Part shown: piece by piece, positions 36,515-45,047 of the stretch
Layout: each line of letters begins with the position of its first letter
How positions within the stretch are numbered: position 1 is the stretch's first letter
Source of the DNA: Blautia_A aquisgranensis
GTDB lineage: Bacteria; Bacillota; Clostridia; Lachnospirales; Lachnospiraceae
Direction: 5' to 3'
Length of the DNA stretch: 64,000 nucleotides
Assembly (NCBI RefSeq): GCF_040096615.1
Contig: NZ_JBBMEJ010000007.1
Span: 94,362 to 158,361, forward strand
Notes under the pieces: generated by a model
Database searches by the model: none
What the model was told of the DNA's origin: nothing
What the model saw: only the letters and a program-made list of their open reading frames with translations
Program-made: the position numbers and the translations under genes

Positions 36515-37447
36515 CTATAACACAGGCATTATGATTTTTAAAGGTTTCTTTTCGATTGTCACAGAAAATTCACGTTGTATTCCGCCGGATTCTCCGTCTT
36601 TATGAACGGGAAGCGGACGATTACTTGTAAAACTTACGTCCTTACACTGAAAAATATGTACGCCATGAAGTTTTGTGTGTTTTCCGAAGAGTGCGCCTGG
36701 AAGGCAGAAAAGCATTTTGAGCTTGGAAATGCCTTCAATGACGATCACATCCAGAAGGCCGTCATCCGGCTGTGCGTCCGGGCAGAATTTAAATCCTCCG
36801 CCCTCGTATTTCTGATTCATCACTGCCGCAAACCAGGTTTTCGGGAAGGTTCTCGTGTTCTGACTGTCAGCTTTTACCGTGACCGATGCAGGAGAAAGAA
36901 ACAGGAATTGTTTCAGCGCGATCATAAGGTAGACGAGTTTTCCCATATGGAGACGGTTGAGAAATTTTTTGCCGGAGGTGATCAGAACCTCCTGACATAC
37001 TGCTGCATCGTACCCCATTCCTGCACTGATCCCGAAGCGGTAAGCATGGGAACCAAGCGTTATCTTAGGGATATCCATGGACATGATACGCGCCTTCTCC
37101 AGAATGGAGTGAAGTGCCTTTTCCGGATCCATGGGAAGTCCCATACTGCGGCAGAAATCGTTGCCGGAGCCGGTAGGAATGTAACCGAAGATCACACTGT
37201 CTGGATCACAGATTCCGGTGAGCACTTCGTAAATAGTGCCGTCACCGCCGACAGTAATCAGTGTGACAGGATTGTCCGGCGTGCCCTGTGCACTGAGTCT
37301 GTGGGCAAGCTCTGTAGCGTGTCCTACATATTCTGTGAGAAAGTACTGATATGAGATCCCCTGACTTTCCATGATGCTGCGGAGATGGTTCCAGATGTCA
37401 CGTCCCTGGCCTGATCTCGAATTGGGATTCACAATAAAAGAATACAT
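36515..37447 (-). CDS. Diacylglycerol-kinase family lipid kinase (YegS/BmrU type)
   Basis: This 310-residue protein starts FIVNPNSRSGQG and has the ATP-binding VGGDGTIYEVLTG motif followed by YIPTGSGNDFCRSMG, which define the DAGK catalytic domain. Such kinases phosphorylate diacylglycerol or related lipids to recycle them into phospholipid. The start at 37447 has a GGAGGG site ten bases ahead; an in-frame TTG at 37465 lacks one. It lies upstream of the PAP2 gene on the same strand. Confidence 0.9.
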   Translation of the reverse strand: MYSFIVNPNSRSGQGRDIWNHLRSIMESQGISYQYFLTEYVGHATELAHRLSAQGTPDNPVTLITVGGDGTIYEVLTGICDPDSVIFGYIPTGSGNDFCRSMGLPMDPEKALHSILEKARIMSMDIPKITLGSHAYRFGISAGMGYDAAVCQEVLITSGKKFLNRLHMGKLVYLMIALKQFLFLSPASVTVKADSQNTRTFPKTWFAAVMNQKYEGGGFKFCPDAQPDDGLLDVIVIEGISKLKMLFCLPGALFGKHTKLHGVHIFQCKDVSFTSNRPLPVHKDGESGGIQREFSVTIEKKPLKIIMPVL

Positions 37448-37690
37448 AATATAAAAACCCTCCAAACTACTTTCAGCCTTATCATAACATCGGAGGCGGT
37501 CTTTTACAAATTAAAATTTCTTAAGGATTTCTAAAATATAGTAAAACAGATAGCACAGGTTTATATTTTACATAAATTTAACGATATCTTCATCCTGGAT
37601 TTTACGAAGAAAATTTATACTTGATATAAATAAAGAATTATCATGTAAAAAGATGTTTTGTAAAAAAGAGAATGAATTCGGAGGAAGATT

Positions 37691-38365
37691 ATGATATACC
37701 TTGTAGAAGATGATGAAAGTATCCGCGAGCTTGTTGTATATACACTGAACAGCCAGGGGCTGGAGGCGCAGGGCTTTGAACGCCCTTCCCTTTTCTGGAA
37801 GGCCATGGAGAAGGAACAGCCTTCTCTGGTTCTTCTGGATATCATGCTTCCGGAGGAGGACGGCTTATCCATTCTGAAAAAGATCCGTATCCGTCCGGAT
37901 GTGCGGAAGCTTCCGGTGATTATGCTCACAGCCAAGGGCAGTGAATTTGATACAGTTGTGGGACTGGACAGCGGAGCCGATGATTATATTCCGAAGCCGT
38001 TCCGTATGATGGAGCTGATCTCCAGAGTACGTGCCCTGCTTCGAAGATCCGAGGATAACGGCGCAGAGGAATACCGTATGGAGAATCTTTATGTGTGTCC
38101 GGGAAGACATGAGGTGACTGTGGATCAGGAACCTGTGAACCTTACCCTGAAGGAATACGAGATGCTTTGTCTCCTTCTGAAAAACAGCGGAACTGTTCTT
38201 TCCAGAACCCAGCTTCTCAACCAGATCTGGGGATATGAATTCGACGGAGAGAGCAGGACTGTGGATGTACATATCCGGACGCTCCGCCAGAAGCTTGGAA
38301 GCGCAGGTGATCTGGTGGAAACGGTTCGTGGTGTAGGATATAAGATCAGCGGAAAATGTGCATAG
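37691..38365 (+). CDS. OmpR/PhoB-type response regulator
   Basis: This 224-residue regulator has a receiver domain with VEDDESI, the phosphorylated Asp in LVLLDIMLPEEDG and the switch Lys in IPKPFRM. A winged-helix DNA-binding domain of OmpR type follows, with LTLKEYEMLCLLLKN and RTVDVHIRTLRQKLG. A GGAGGA ribosome site precedes the ATG. The next gene, topB, is unrelated and no histidine kinase is present on either side, so this is an orphan regulator here. Confidence 0.93.
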   Translation: MIYLVEDDESIRELVVYTLNSQGLEAQGFERPSLFWKAMEKEQPSLVLLDIMLPEEDGLSILKKIRIRPDVRKLPVIMLTAKGSEFDTVVGLDSGADDYIPKPFRMMELISRVRALLRRSEDNGAEEYRMENLYVCPGRHEVTVDQEPVNLTLKEYEMLCLLLKNSGTVLSRTQLLNQIWGYEFDGESRTVDVHIRTLRQKLGSAGDLVETVRGVGYKISGKCA

Positions 38366-38377
38366 CAGATTCCCCTT

Positions 38378-38434
38378 AAAAAAGCATTTCTTCGGAAAAA
38401 GGCTTCGGCCCTTTTCTGGACGAAGTGCTTTTTT
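38378..38434 (+). terminator. Response regulator terminator
   Basis: A two-part hairpin is seen: AAAAAGCA / TGCTTTTTT outside, with GAAAAAGG / CCCTTTTC inside a CTTCGG loop region, then T. Confidence 0.75.
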
Positions 38435-38445
38435 CATGCTATAAT
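38417..38445 (+). promoter_or_regulatory. topB promoter
   Basis: A perfect -10 TATAAT (38440-38445) and a weaker -35 TGGACG (38417-38422) are separated by 17 bp, partly overlapping the preceding terminator. Confidence 0.6.
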
Positions 38446-38480
38446 AGGTGGACTTATAAGCAAGAGGTGAAACGATAAGA

Positions 38481-40679
38481 ATGAAATCACTAGTGATCGC
38501 GGAGAAGCCGTCCGTTGCAAGAGACATTGCCAGAGTCCTCCACTGCAGCCAGAAGGGAAACGGAATCCTGGAAGGAAAAACATACGTAGTGACCTGGGCA
38601 CTGGGACATCTGGTGACGCTGGCAGATCCGGAAGAATATGATAAGAAATATACGAAATGGGAGCTTTCCACGCTTCCCATGATGCCGGAGAAGATGAAAC
38701 TGGTGGTGATCCGTCAGACATCGAAGCAGTATAATGCAGTGAAGGCCCAGCTGTACCGTAAGGATATCGGTGAGATCATCATTGCCACAGATGCAGGCCG
38801 TGAGGGAGAACTGGTAGCCAGATGGATCCTTGCCAAGGCAGATTGTCACAAGCCCATCAAACGTCTGTGGATCTCATCTGTAACAGACAAGGCCATAAAG
38901 GATGGGTTTGCACACCTTAGAAATGGTCATGATTATGACAACCTTTACCGCGCCGCGCAGGCAAGGGCAGAGGCAGACTGGCTGGTGGGAATGAACGGAA
39001 CCAGAGCACTGACCTGCAAGTACAATGCCCAGCTTTCCTGTGGACGTGTGCAGACACCGACCCTTGCCATGATCGCGAGAAGAGAGCAGAAGATCCGGGA
39101 GTTCAGGCCGGAAGATTATTACGGAATCACCCTGCAGGCCGGAAATGTACGCTGGACCTGGCGCGACACAAAGAGCGGAAGCCTCCGCACCTTTAAGAAG
39201 GAGCGTGCACAGGAAATCCAGCAGAAAGCCGCAAAAAGCAGCTTGACCGTGACCAGAGTCGTACGAAAACCGAAGAAGACCTATGCGCCGGGGCTTTATG
39301 ATCTGACAACACTTCAGAGAGAAGCCAATCAGAAATACGGTTTTTCCGCAAAGGAAACTCTGAATATCATGCAGAGACTTTATGAGAACCATAAGGTCCT
39401 GACTTATCCGAGAACCGATTCCCGTTATATCGGAAAGGATGTAGTTCCGACGATCAAGGAACGCCTTCAGGCATGTGGAACAGGTCCTTACCGAAAACTT
39501 GCCGGAGTACTGGTGAACAAACCGATCCAGGCGAATGCGAGCTTTGTGGATGATAAGAAGGTCAGTGATCACCATGCGATCATTCCTACAGAACAGTTTG
39601 TACAGCTGGATCATATGACTAACGAGGAGCGGAAGATCTATGATATGGTAGTCCGCCGGTTCTTAAGCGTATTGTATCCGCCGGCTGTTTTTGAGCAGGT
39701 AAGCATGGAAGGAACGGCAGCAGGAGAGAACTTTGCGGCAAGCGGCCGTATCATAAAAAGCGCCGGATGGAGAGAGGTCTACGAAGGCGGATGGCAGGAT
39801 GATGAAGAAGATTCGGATTCCGCAGACAAACTGAAAGATCAGAATCTTCCGTCTCTCACGGAAGGACAGGTATTTACTGTGGAAGCTGCCAGCCTTACCA
39901 GCGGAAAAACAAAACCTCCTGCCAGATTTACAGAGGCTACACTTCTTGGTGCTATGGAGAATCCGGTTCATTTCATGGAAAGCCACGACAAAAAAGCAGC
40001 CAGAACACTGGGAGAGACCGGCGGACTTGGAACTGTTGCAACAAGAGCAGATATTATCGAGAAGCTTTTTAATAGCTTTATGATGGAAAAGAGAGGAAAT
40101 GAGATCTACATCACATCCAAGGCGAAGCAGCTTCTGGAACTGGTACCTGAGGATCTGAAGAAACCGGAGCTTACCGCAGACTGGGAGATGAAGCTTTCGG
40201 ATATTGCAAACGGAAAGCTTAAACAGGATAAATTCCTCACAGGAATCCGGAGCTATGCAACGGAGATCGTAGATGAGATCAAGAGCGGTCAGGGAACTTT
40301 CCGCCATGATAATATGACAAACAAGAAATGCCCGAACTGTGGCAAGCATCTTCTTGCAGTCAATGGCAAGAACAGCAAGATGCTGGTATGCGAGGACAGG
40401 GAGTGCGGTTACAGGGAGACTGTTTCCAGAACCACCAATGCGCGCTGCCCGAAATGTCACAAGCGTATGGAAATGCTTCTTAAGGGAAAAGAAGAGACCT
40501 TTGTATGCCAGTGCGGCTATAAGGAGAAGCTTTCTTCTTTCCAGGCGAGAAGGGCGAAGGAGGGCGCGGGCGTCAATAAGAGAGACGTACAGCGTTACCT
40601 TAAGAAACAGCAGAAAGAGGCAAATGAGCCGGTGAACAATGCGTTTGCCCAGGCACTGTCCGGCATTAAACTGGATTGA
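38481..40679 (+). CDS. topB: DNA topoisomerase III
   Basis: This type IA topoisomerase relaxes and decatenates DNA through a single-strand break. The 732-residue protein has the Toprim domain (VIAEKPSVARDIA and ATDAGREGE, about 5-110), the active-site tyrosine Y309 in VLTYPRTDSRY, and C-terminal zinc-ribbon pairs (CPNCGKH, CEDREC, CPKCHK, CQCGYKE). It is a housekeeping-size, chromosomal form: plasmid or conjugation genes that often accompany topB on mobile elements are absent. Confidence 0.95.
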   Translation: MKSLVIAEKPSVARDIARVLHCSQKGNGILEGKTYVVTWALGHLVTLADPEEYDKKYTKWELSTLPMMPEKMKLVVIRQTSKQYNAVKAQLYRKDIGEIIIATDAGREGELVARWILAKADCHKPIKRLWISSVTDKAIKDGFAHLRNGHDYDNLYRAAQARAEADWLVGMNGTRALTCKYNAQLSCGRVQTPTLAMIARREQKIREFRPEDYYGITLQAGNVRWTWRDTKSGSLRTFKKERAQEIQQKAAKSSLTVTRVVRKPKKTYAPGLYDLTTLQREANQKYGFSAKETLNIMQRLYENHKVLTYPRTDSRYIGKDVVPTIKERLQACGTGPYRKLAGVLVNKPIQANASFVDDKKVSDHHAIIPTEQFVQLDHMTNEERKIYDMVVRRFLSVLYPPAVFEQVSMEGTAAGENFAASGRIIKSAGWREVYEGGWQDDEEDSDSADKLKDQNLPSLTEGQVFTVEAASLTSGKTKPPARFTEATLLGAMENPVHFMESHDKKAARTLGETGGLGTVATRADIIEKLFNSFMMEKRGNEIYITSKAKQLLELVPEDLKKPELTADWEMKLSDIANGKLKQDKFLTGIRSYATEIVDEIKSGQGTFRHDNMTNKKCPNCGKHLLAVNGKNSKMLVCEDRECGYRETVSRTTNARCPKCHKRMEMLLKGKEETFVCQCGYKEKLSSFQARRAKEGAGVNKRDVQRYLKKQQKEANEPVNNAFAQALSGIKLD

Positions 40680-40770
40680 ACAGGTAATAACAGTGAAACC
40701 AGACAAGATGGCTGTCCCGTGGATTTTTGTACAGATGTGGCGGAGGCAGCAGAAAGAGAGGATTCGGATT

Positions 40771-41151
40771 ATGGGATTACAGGACGATAGAATGTCAGGC
40801 AATATTCAGGATATAGCAAGACTGATCACAAGACTTCTCCTGCAGGGAGATATGCCGCAGTATACACTTCCGGCAGCAGAAGCGGATTACACAGAAGCAG
40901 ACCGGCTTTTTTCGAAGATCATCGGACTTGCGGATGAAGGTGATATCAACGGAGCGGAGAACGAGCTTCTTATGAATATGGAAGAGGACGATCCGGATTA
41001 TCTGGAGCTGGCGCTTACCTTTTATCTTTATCTCAATGATATGGACGGAGATTACCTGGATGACCACGATTATTCCAGGGAAGAGATACTGGACGGACTG
41101 AAAAGTCTCGCAGAGGACTGGGGCGTCACCGGGCTGGAGACCCTTGTCTGA
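40771..41151 (+). CDS. DUF6483-like protein
   Basis: This 126-residue acidic helical protein has the pattern DIARLITRLLL near the start, a central ADRLFSKIIGLADEGDINGAENEL and an end with YSREEILDGLKSLAEDWG. I associate this layout with the DUF6483 family of Firmicutes, of unknown function; the match is from memory. The start at 40771 is the ATG after AAAGAGAGGAT; a reading back to 40639 overlaps the topB end and is unlikely. It overlaps the next gene by one base (TGATG). Confidence 0.65.
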   Translation: MGLQDDRMSGNIQDIARLITRLLLQGDMPQYTLPAAEADYTEADRLFSKIIGLADEGDINGAENELLMNMEEDDPDYLELALTFYLYLNDMDGDYLDDHDYSREEILDGLKSLAEDWGVTGLETLV

Positions 41152-41822
41152 TGCGGCGGGAAGTGACGCTGGAGGAGATTTCCGACGGCCGTTTCTATGA
41201 AGTAAATGACATGGTGAAGGCAGATTGCCAGGACTGTAAGGGATGCTTTGACTGCTGTACCGGAATGGGAGATTCGGTTGTTCTGGATCCTCTGGATGTG
41301 TGGCGTTTAAGTCAGGGACTTCATTTAAGTGTGGATCAGCTTCTTGCGGAAAAAATCGAGCTTGGAGTGACAGACGGAAATATCCTGCCTCATTTAAGAA
41401 TGGCAGGAGTAGACGAACGCTGTGTGTTTCTGAATGCAGATGGACGCTGCTCCATTCATAGCTTCCGGCCGGGCTTCTGTCGGTTGTTTCCTCTTGGAAG
41501 ATATTATGAGGATGGAAGCTTTAAATATATTCTTCAGATCCATGAATGCAAAAAGACTACCCGCAGCAAGATCAAGGTGAAGAAATGGGTGGATACACCG
41601 GATCTTAAGACATATGAGAAATTTGTGTGCGACTGGCATTATTTTCTTCTGGATGTGCAGGAGATTCTTTATCAGAGCGAGGATACGGAGCTGATCCGAA
41701 ATCTGAATATGTATGTTGTGAACCAGTTTTACAGAAAACCTTATGATGATGGACGGGATTTTTACGAACAGTTTTATGAGCGACTGACTGCGGGAAAAGA
41801 GCTGCTTAGTCTTGGTATCTGA
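41151..41822 (+). CDS. YkgJ-family cysteine-cluster protein
   Basis: This 223-residue protein is rich in cysteines arranged as CQDCKGCFDCC near the N-terminus, then CVFLNADGRCSIH, RPGFCRLFPLG and HECK. This is the zinc- or iron-sulfur-binding CxxCxxCC family (YkgJ), found across bacteria without a settled function. Translation is coupled to the upstream gene by a TGATG overlap, so the two products may act together. Confidence 0.88.
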   Translation: MRREVTLEEISDGRFYEVNDMVKADCQDCKGCFDCCTGMGDSVVLDPLDVWRLSQGLHLSVDQLLAEKIELGVTDGNILPHLRMAGVDERCVFLNADGRCSIHSFRPGFCRLFPLGRYYEDGSFKYILQIHECKKTTRSKIKVKKWVDTPDLKTYEKFVCDWHYFLLDVQEILYQSEDTELIRNLNMYVVNQFYRKPYDDGRDFYEQFYERLTAGKELLSLGI

Positions 41823-41885
41823 ACAGATATCCGGGAGAGAGCAGGCGGAGAGTTTTTTTTGCGGGAAGATAGAAAGGATTTATAT

Positions 41886-42785
41886 ATGAATTTGAATCAG
41901 CTGACATATTTTGTGACGCTTGCCCAGATCGAAAATTATACAAGGGCCGCAAAAAGACTGGATATTACGCAGCCAAGCTTAAGCCATGCGATCTCCAATC
42001 TTGAAAAAGAGCTCCAGGTACCTCTTTTTGAGCGACATGGAAGAAATGTCACCATGACAAAATACGGGGAAATGTTTCTGAAATATGTTCAGGACTCCCT
42101 GCATATCCTGAATCTCGGGGTAGAACGGATTCAGGAAGCCGCAAGGATTCCGGGTGGAAGTATTTCCATTGGGTATATCCATACACAGGGACGCCGGTTT
42201 ATTCCGGAGCTTGTCCGTGGTTTCTTAAGTGAGCAGGACGGCAAAAAGATCAGTTTTCATTTCCAGAATGCAGCTACCGGCAACCTGATCCGGGGGCTCA
42301 AGGAAGAGAAATTTGATGTGATTTTCTGTTCCCGTGCAGAAGGGGAAAAAGAAATCAGCTTCGTTCCGGTGGCGGAAGAAAAGTTAGTAGCTGTTGTGCC
42401 GGAAAACCATGCGTTGGCGAGCAAAAATACAGTTACCATACAGGAACTGGGGCAGTATCCGCAGGTGACGTTTACGCCTACCAGTGGTCTGTATTTTGTG
42501 ATCAGGGAGCTTTTTGAAAAAGAGGGAATTTCCCCGGAGATTGCTTTTGAAGTGGAAGAGGACGGCGCACTGGCCGGTATGGTGGCTGAAGATTTTGGCG
42601 TAGGGATCGTGCCGGATGTGCCTGTGATCCATACACTTCCTGTAAAGATACTCAATATCGAGAATCTTCATTACAGGCGCTACATATATATGGGAATGCT
42701 CAAAAACCGTTACCCGAGTTCTCTGGTGGAGCAGTTCCGGGATTATATTTACAAGCATTACCGGATCTATGAAGTAATGCAGTAG
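41886..42785 (+). CDS. LysR-family regulator (first of the quinate/shikimate locus)
   Basis: This 299-residue LysR protein has the N-terminal winged helix (MNLNQLTYFVTLAQIENYTRAA, then ITQPSLSHAISNLE) and a periplasmic-binding-like effector domain. It is clearly related to the second LysR at 43907-44815, with the same opening pattern. The start at 41886 has an AAAGGA site. It lies just upstream of the chorismate mutase-shikimate kinase gene, whose promoter carries a cluster of palindromes, so it is a candidate regulator of that gene and the locus beyond. The effector may be quinate, shikimate or a derivative; that is inference. Confidence 0.92.
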   Translation: MNLNQLTYFVTLAQIENYTRAAKRLDITQPSLSHAISNLEKELQVPLFERHGRNVTMTKYGEMFLKYVQDSLHILNLGVERIQEAARIPGGSISIGYIHTQGRRFIPELVRGFLSEQDGKKISFHFQNAATGNLIRGLKEEKFDVIFCSRAEGEKEISFVPVAEEKLVAVVPENHALASKNTVTIQELGQYPQVTFTPTSGLYFVIRELFEKEGISPEIAFEVEEDGALAGMVAEDFGVGIVPDVPVIHTLPVKILNIENLHYRRYIYMGMLKNRYPSSLVEQFRDYIYKHYRIYEVMQ

Positions 42786-42794
42786 AATGCAGAT

Positions 42795-42834
42795 AAAAAA
42801 TCTCCGCTTATTATTTTGTGGCGGAGATTTTATT
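42795..42834 (+). terminator. LysR terminator
   Basis: AAAATCTCCGC (42797-42807) pairs with GCGGAGATTTT (42821-42831), followed by a short T-rich stretch. Confidence 0.8.
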
Positions 42835-42842
42835 ATAGAATA

Positions 42843-42885
42843 AATCTATTGATTATATGTGGAAATTCAATAGAAATTTCTGTTG
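42843..42885. promoter_or_regulatory. Operator cluster upstream of the aroQ-aroK fusion
   Basis: Three overlapping signals lie here: AATCTATTGATT (42843-42854), TGGAAATTCAATAGA (42860-42874) and the near-perfect palindrome CAATAGAAATTTCTGTTG (42868-42885). The first matches the palindrome at 55787-55798 in 11 of 12 bases and is centred about 69 bp upstream of the inferred transcription start. This is the usual position of a LysR binding site. Confidence 0.6.
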
Positions 42886-42911
42886 AGATAAAAAACGGCT
42901 GTTGGTATAAT
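42883..42911 (+). promoter_or_regulatory. Promoter of the aroQ-aroK fusion
   Basis: -35 TTGAGA (42883-42888) and -10 TATAAT (42906-42911) are separated by 17 bp. Unlike other promoters in this locus, the -35 is close to consensus. Confidence 0.75.
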
Positions 42912-42948
42912 AAGTGCAGACACTTGATTTAAAGTGATAAAGTGGATG

Positions 42949-42963
42949 TGGAAAATCCATAGT
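42949..42963. promoter_or_regulatory. Operator-like site in the aroQ-aroK leader
   Basis: TGGAAAATCCATAGT matches TGGAAAATCTATAGA (53611-53625) in 13 of 15 bases. It lies downstream of the promoter, so a protein bound here would more likely repress. Confidence 0.45.
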
Positions 42964-42988
42964 AAATGGAGCGAAGGAGAACAGCATA

Positions 42989-43777
42989 ATGAACCAGTTA
43001 GAAGTATTAAGAGAGAGCCTGGGACAGTGCGATGAGATCATTCTGGACGCACTGCTCATGAGAAACAGAATCGTAGAGGACATCATGGTATACAAGGAGG
43101 CACATGATCTTCCGGTACTTCAGCCAGAGCAGGAAGCGAAACAGAGAGGATGGCTGGAAGCCAGAATGGAAGGCAGACGTCATAAGAAAGAAGTAAATGA
43201 TGTTTTCGCAAGCATTACACAGAACAGTAAGAGAATCCAGTCCAGAAACCTGTTTAATTACAATATCTTCCTGATCGGTTTCATGGGAGCAGGTAAATCT
43301 ACGATTTCCGATTATCTGAAGAATGCACTTGCCATGGACGTTGTGGAGATGGATCAGTGCATCGTGGAGAGACAGGGAATGAGCATTTCCGATATCTTCG
43401 AGACCTACGGTGAAGAATACTTCCGCGAGCTTGAAACGAATCTTCTTATTGAGATGCAGTCCCAGTCCAATGTTGTAGTATCCTGCGGCGGTGGTGTTCC
43501 GATGAGAGAGCGCAATGTTACTGAGATGAAGAAGAACGGCCGCGTAGTACTTCTTACAGCGAAGCCGCAGACAATTCTCGACCGTGTAAAGGATAATCAT
43601 GACCGTCCGCTTCTTGAGAACAACAAGAATGTTGATTTCATCGGAGATCTGATGGAGAAACGTCGCCCGAAATATGAGGCAGCCGCAGATATCATCATCG
43701 AGACAGACGGAAAGACTGAGCTTGAGATCTGTGAGGAACTGATCCACAGACTTCGCGAGTCCGACGGAAATAAATAA
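42989..43777 (+). CDS. Chorismate mutase-shikimate kinase fusion
   Basis: The 262-residue protein joins an AroQ-type chorismate mutase domain (1-85) to shikimate kinase (about 90-262). The kinase has the P-loop GFMGAGKST (97-105), the shikimate-binding Asp/Arg residues around VEMDQCIVE and the CGGGVP motif. In the mutase half R8, R25 and K36 align with E. coli R11, R28 and K39. The D48/R51 positions are Q45 and Q48, so activity of this half is uncertain. The gene sits inside the quinate/shikimate locus, between two LysR genes, and could draw imported shikimate into aromatic synthesis. Confidence 0.9.
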   Translation: MNQLEVLRESLGQCDEIILDALLMRNRIVEDIMVYKEAHDLPVLQPEQEAKQRGWLEARMEGRRHKKEVNDVFASITQNSKRIQSRNLFNYNIFLIGFMGAGKSTISDYLKNALAMDVVEMDQCIVERQGMSISDIFETYGEEYFRELETNLLIEMQSQSNVVVSCGGGVPMRERNVTEMKKNGRVVLLTAKPQTILDRVKDNHDRPLLENNKNVDFIGDLMEKRRPKYEAAADIIIETDGKTELEICEELIHRLRESDGNK

Positions 43778-43815
43778 AAGAACGTAAATGGCGGATATTC
43801 GCTGGAATACATAAT

Positions 43816-43880
43816 AAAAGGACAGATGTCCGATAAACCGTACAGAGATGTAACGGAGATCGGGCAGCTGTCCTTTTTTT
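43816..43880. terminator. Bidirectional terminator
   Basis: AAAAGGACAG (43816-43825) pairs with CTGTCCTTTTTTT (from 43868), with an inner CCGAT/ATCGG pairing. It lies between the converging aroQ-aroK and LysR genes. Confidence 0.85.
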
Positions 43881-43906
43881 GATTTCAGAACCAGAATATA
43901 GATATA

Positions 43907-44815
43907 TTAATTCGTCTTATAAAAAATCTCTTCAGAGGTCTTTTCAATCACAAATTTCTTAAATGCTTCCACAACAGGCGGATGATAAACGTCCTTCAGC
44001 ATGGCCATGTAGAAATTCCTCTGCCAGCTAGGAGAAACAAGAGGCAGGATTTTAAGATCAAGAGAATGAAGAATCGGGATATCCGGAGCGATACAGATGC
44101 CGAAATCATTGGCCACAAAACCGGCAGCTACCTGATCCTCATCAATTTCAAAGGCAACATCCGGATACTGTCCGATGCTCTTAAACAGCTGGTCGATAAT
44201 CTGGCGGAGACCACTGCGCTTTTTAAAAATGATCTGTTTGTATGGCAGTGTTTCTTCCAGATGAATCTCAGATTTTTCCGCAAGAGGATGTCTGGGTGGG
44301 ACGATAACGACCAGATCCTGCTTGGCAACAGGAATAAACTCGATCAGTGGTTCGTCGTCAAATTTGGAACAGAAGCCGATGTCATATTTTTTTTCTTTCA
44401 GTCCGTTCAGGATATCACCTGTCAGAACCTTGTCACAGAACAGATTGAAATTGATCTGTTTTCCTTCATTGGCAGTGAGAAAGCTACGGATGATCTTGGG
44501 AACAAAATCCACGCCAAGAGTACGCAAGAAGGCAACGTCGATCTGGCCTTCTCCTTTACCTGCAAGCTGGAGACCGTTCACAGAAGAGTCCAGCCGGTTC
44601 AGGGTTTCTTCTACGTCAACCAGAAAGGTTTTGCCATATTTGGTAAGAGAAACATTTCGTCCGTTTTTTTCAAATAATTTCACTCCAAGTTCTTCCTCAA
44701 GGGAAGAGATCGCGTGGCTTAAACTGGGCTGTGTGATCGCCAGAACATCGGCGGCTTTTGTGTAATGTTCCAGATGAGCCAGTGTCACGAAATATCGAAG
44801 ATGATACAGATTCAT
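43907..44815 (-). CDS. LysR-family regulator (second, divergent from the catabolic operon)
   Basis: This 302-residue LysR protein shares its helix-turn-helix (MNLYHLRYFVTLAHLEHYTKAA, ITQPSLSHAISSLE) with the regulator at 41886. It is transcribed away from the operon starting at 45048, and the intergenic region carries AATCTATGAATT at 44917-44928. This divergent layout is the classic one for a LysR activator and its target. The start at 44815 is the ATG at the head of the conserved domain; an in-frame extension to 44884 is unsupported. Ligand unknown; a cyclohexane or cyclohexene carboxylate is the natural guess from the neighbours. Confidence 0.93.
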   Translation of the reverse strand: MNLYHLRYFVTLAHLEHYTKAADVLAITQPSLSHAISSLEEELGVKLFEKNGRNVSLTKYGKTFLVDVEETLNRLDSSVNGLQLAGKGEGQIDVAFLRTLGVDFVPKIIRSFLTANEGKQINFNLFCDKVLTGDILNGLKEKKYDIGFCSKFDDEPLIEFIPVAKQDLVVIVPPRHPLAEKSEIHLEETLPYKQIIFKKRSGLRQIIDQLFKSIGQYPDVAFEIDEDQVAAGFVANDFGICIAPDIPILHSLDLKILPLVSPSWQRNFYMAMLKDVYHPPVVEAFKKFVIEKTSEEIFYKTN

Positions 44816-44914
44816 TTTTGTGCTGCTCCTTTCGTAAGAGTTAGAGTTGCCGTATGCTGTGACGGTGGTAGTACGGCAGAACATGCTGTATATAGTATAA
44901 CACGATATATTGAT

Positions 44915-44928
44915 AAAATCTATGAATT
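44915..44928. promoter_or_regulatory. Candidate LysR operator upstream of the catabolic operon
   Basis: AAAATCTATGAATT includes AATCTATGAATT, a 10-of-12 match to AATCTATAGATT. It is part of an inverted repeat ATTGAT-N3-ATCTAT. The centre lies about 58 bp upstream of the inferred start of transcription of the 45048 operon. Confidence 0.55.
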
Positions 44929-44945
44929 ATCCTGGTACAATCAAT

Positions 44946-44974
44946 TTGTTTTGTATTTAACAAAGTTATATAAT
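44946..44974 (+). promoter_or_regulatory. Promoter of the + strand catabolic operon
   Basis: A perfect -10 TATAAT (44969-44974) has a poor -35 (TTGTTT, 44946-44951) 17 bp upstream. A weak -35 with a good -10 fits activator-dependent transcription. Confidence 0.6.
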
Positions 44975-45047
44975 GCTCATAGAAAAAAGATACAAAATAA
45001 TTTAAAAAAAACTAAAAAAATTATTTATATTTTCGGGAGGAATTATC

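Noticed and set aside
38481..40679. Topoisomerase of an integrated conjugative element
   Set aside because: No relaxase, type IV secretion or plasmid genes surround topB, so a chromosomal role is simpler.
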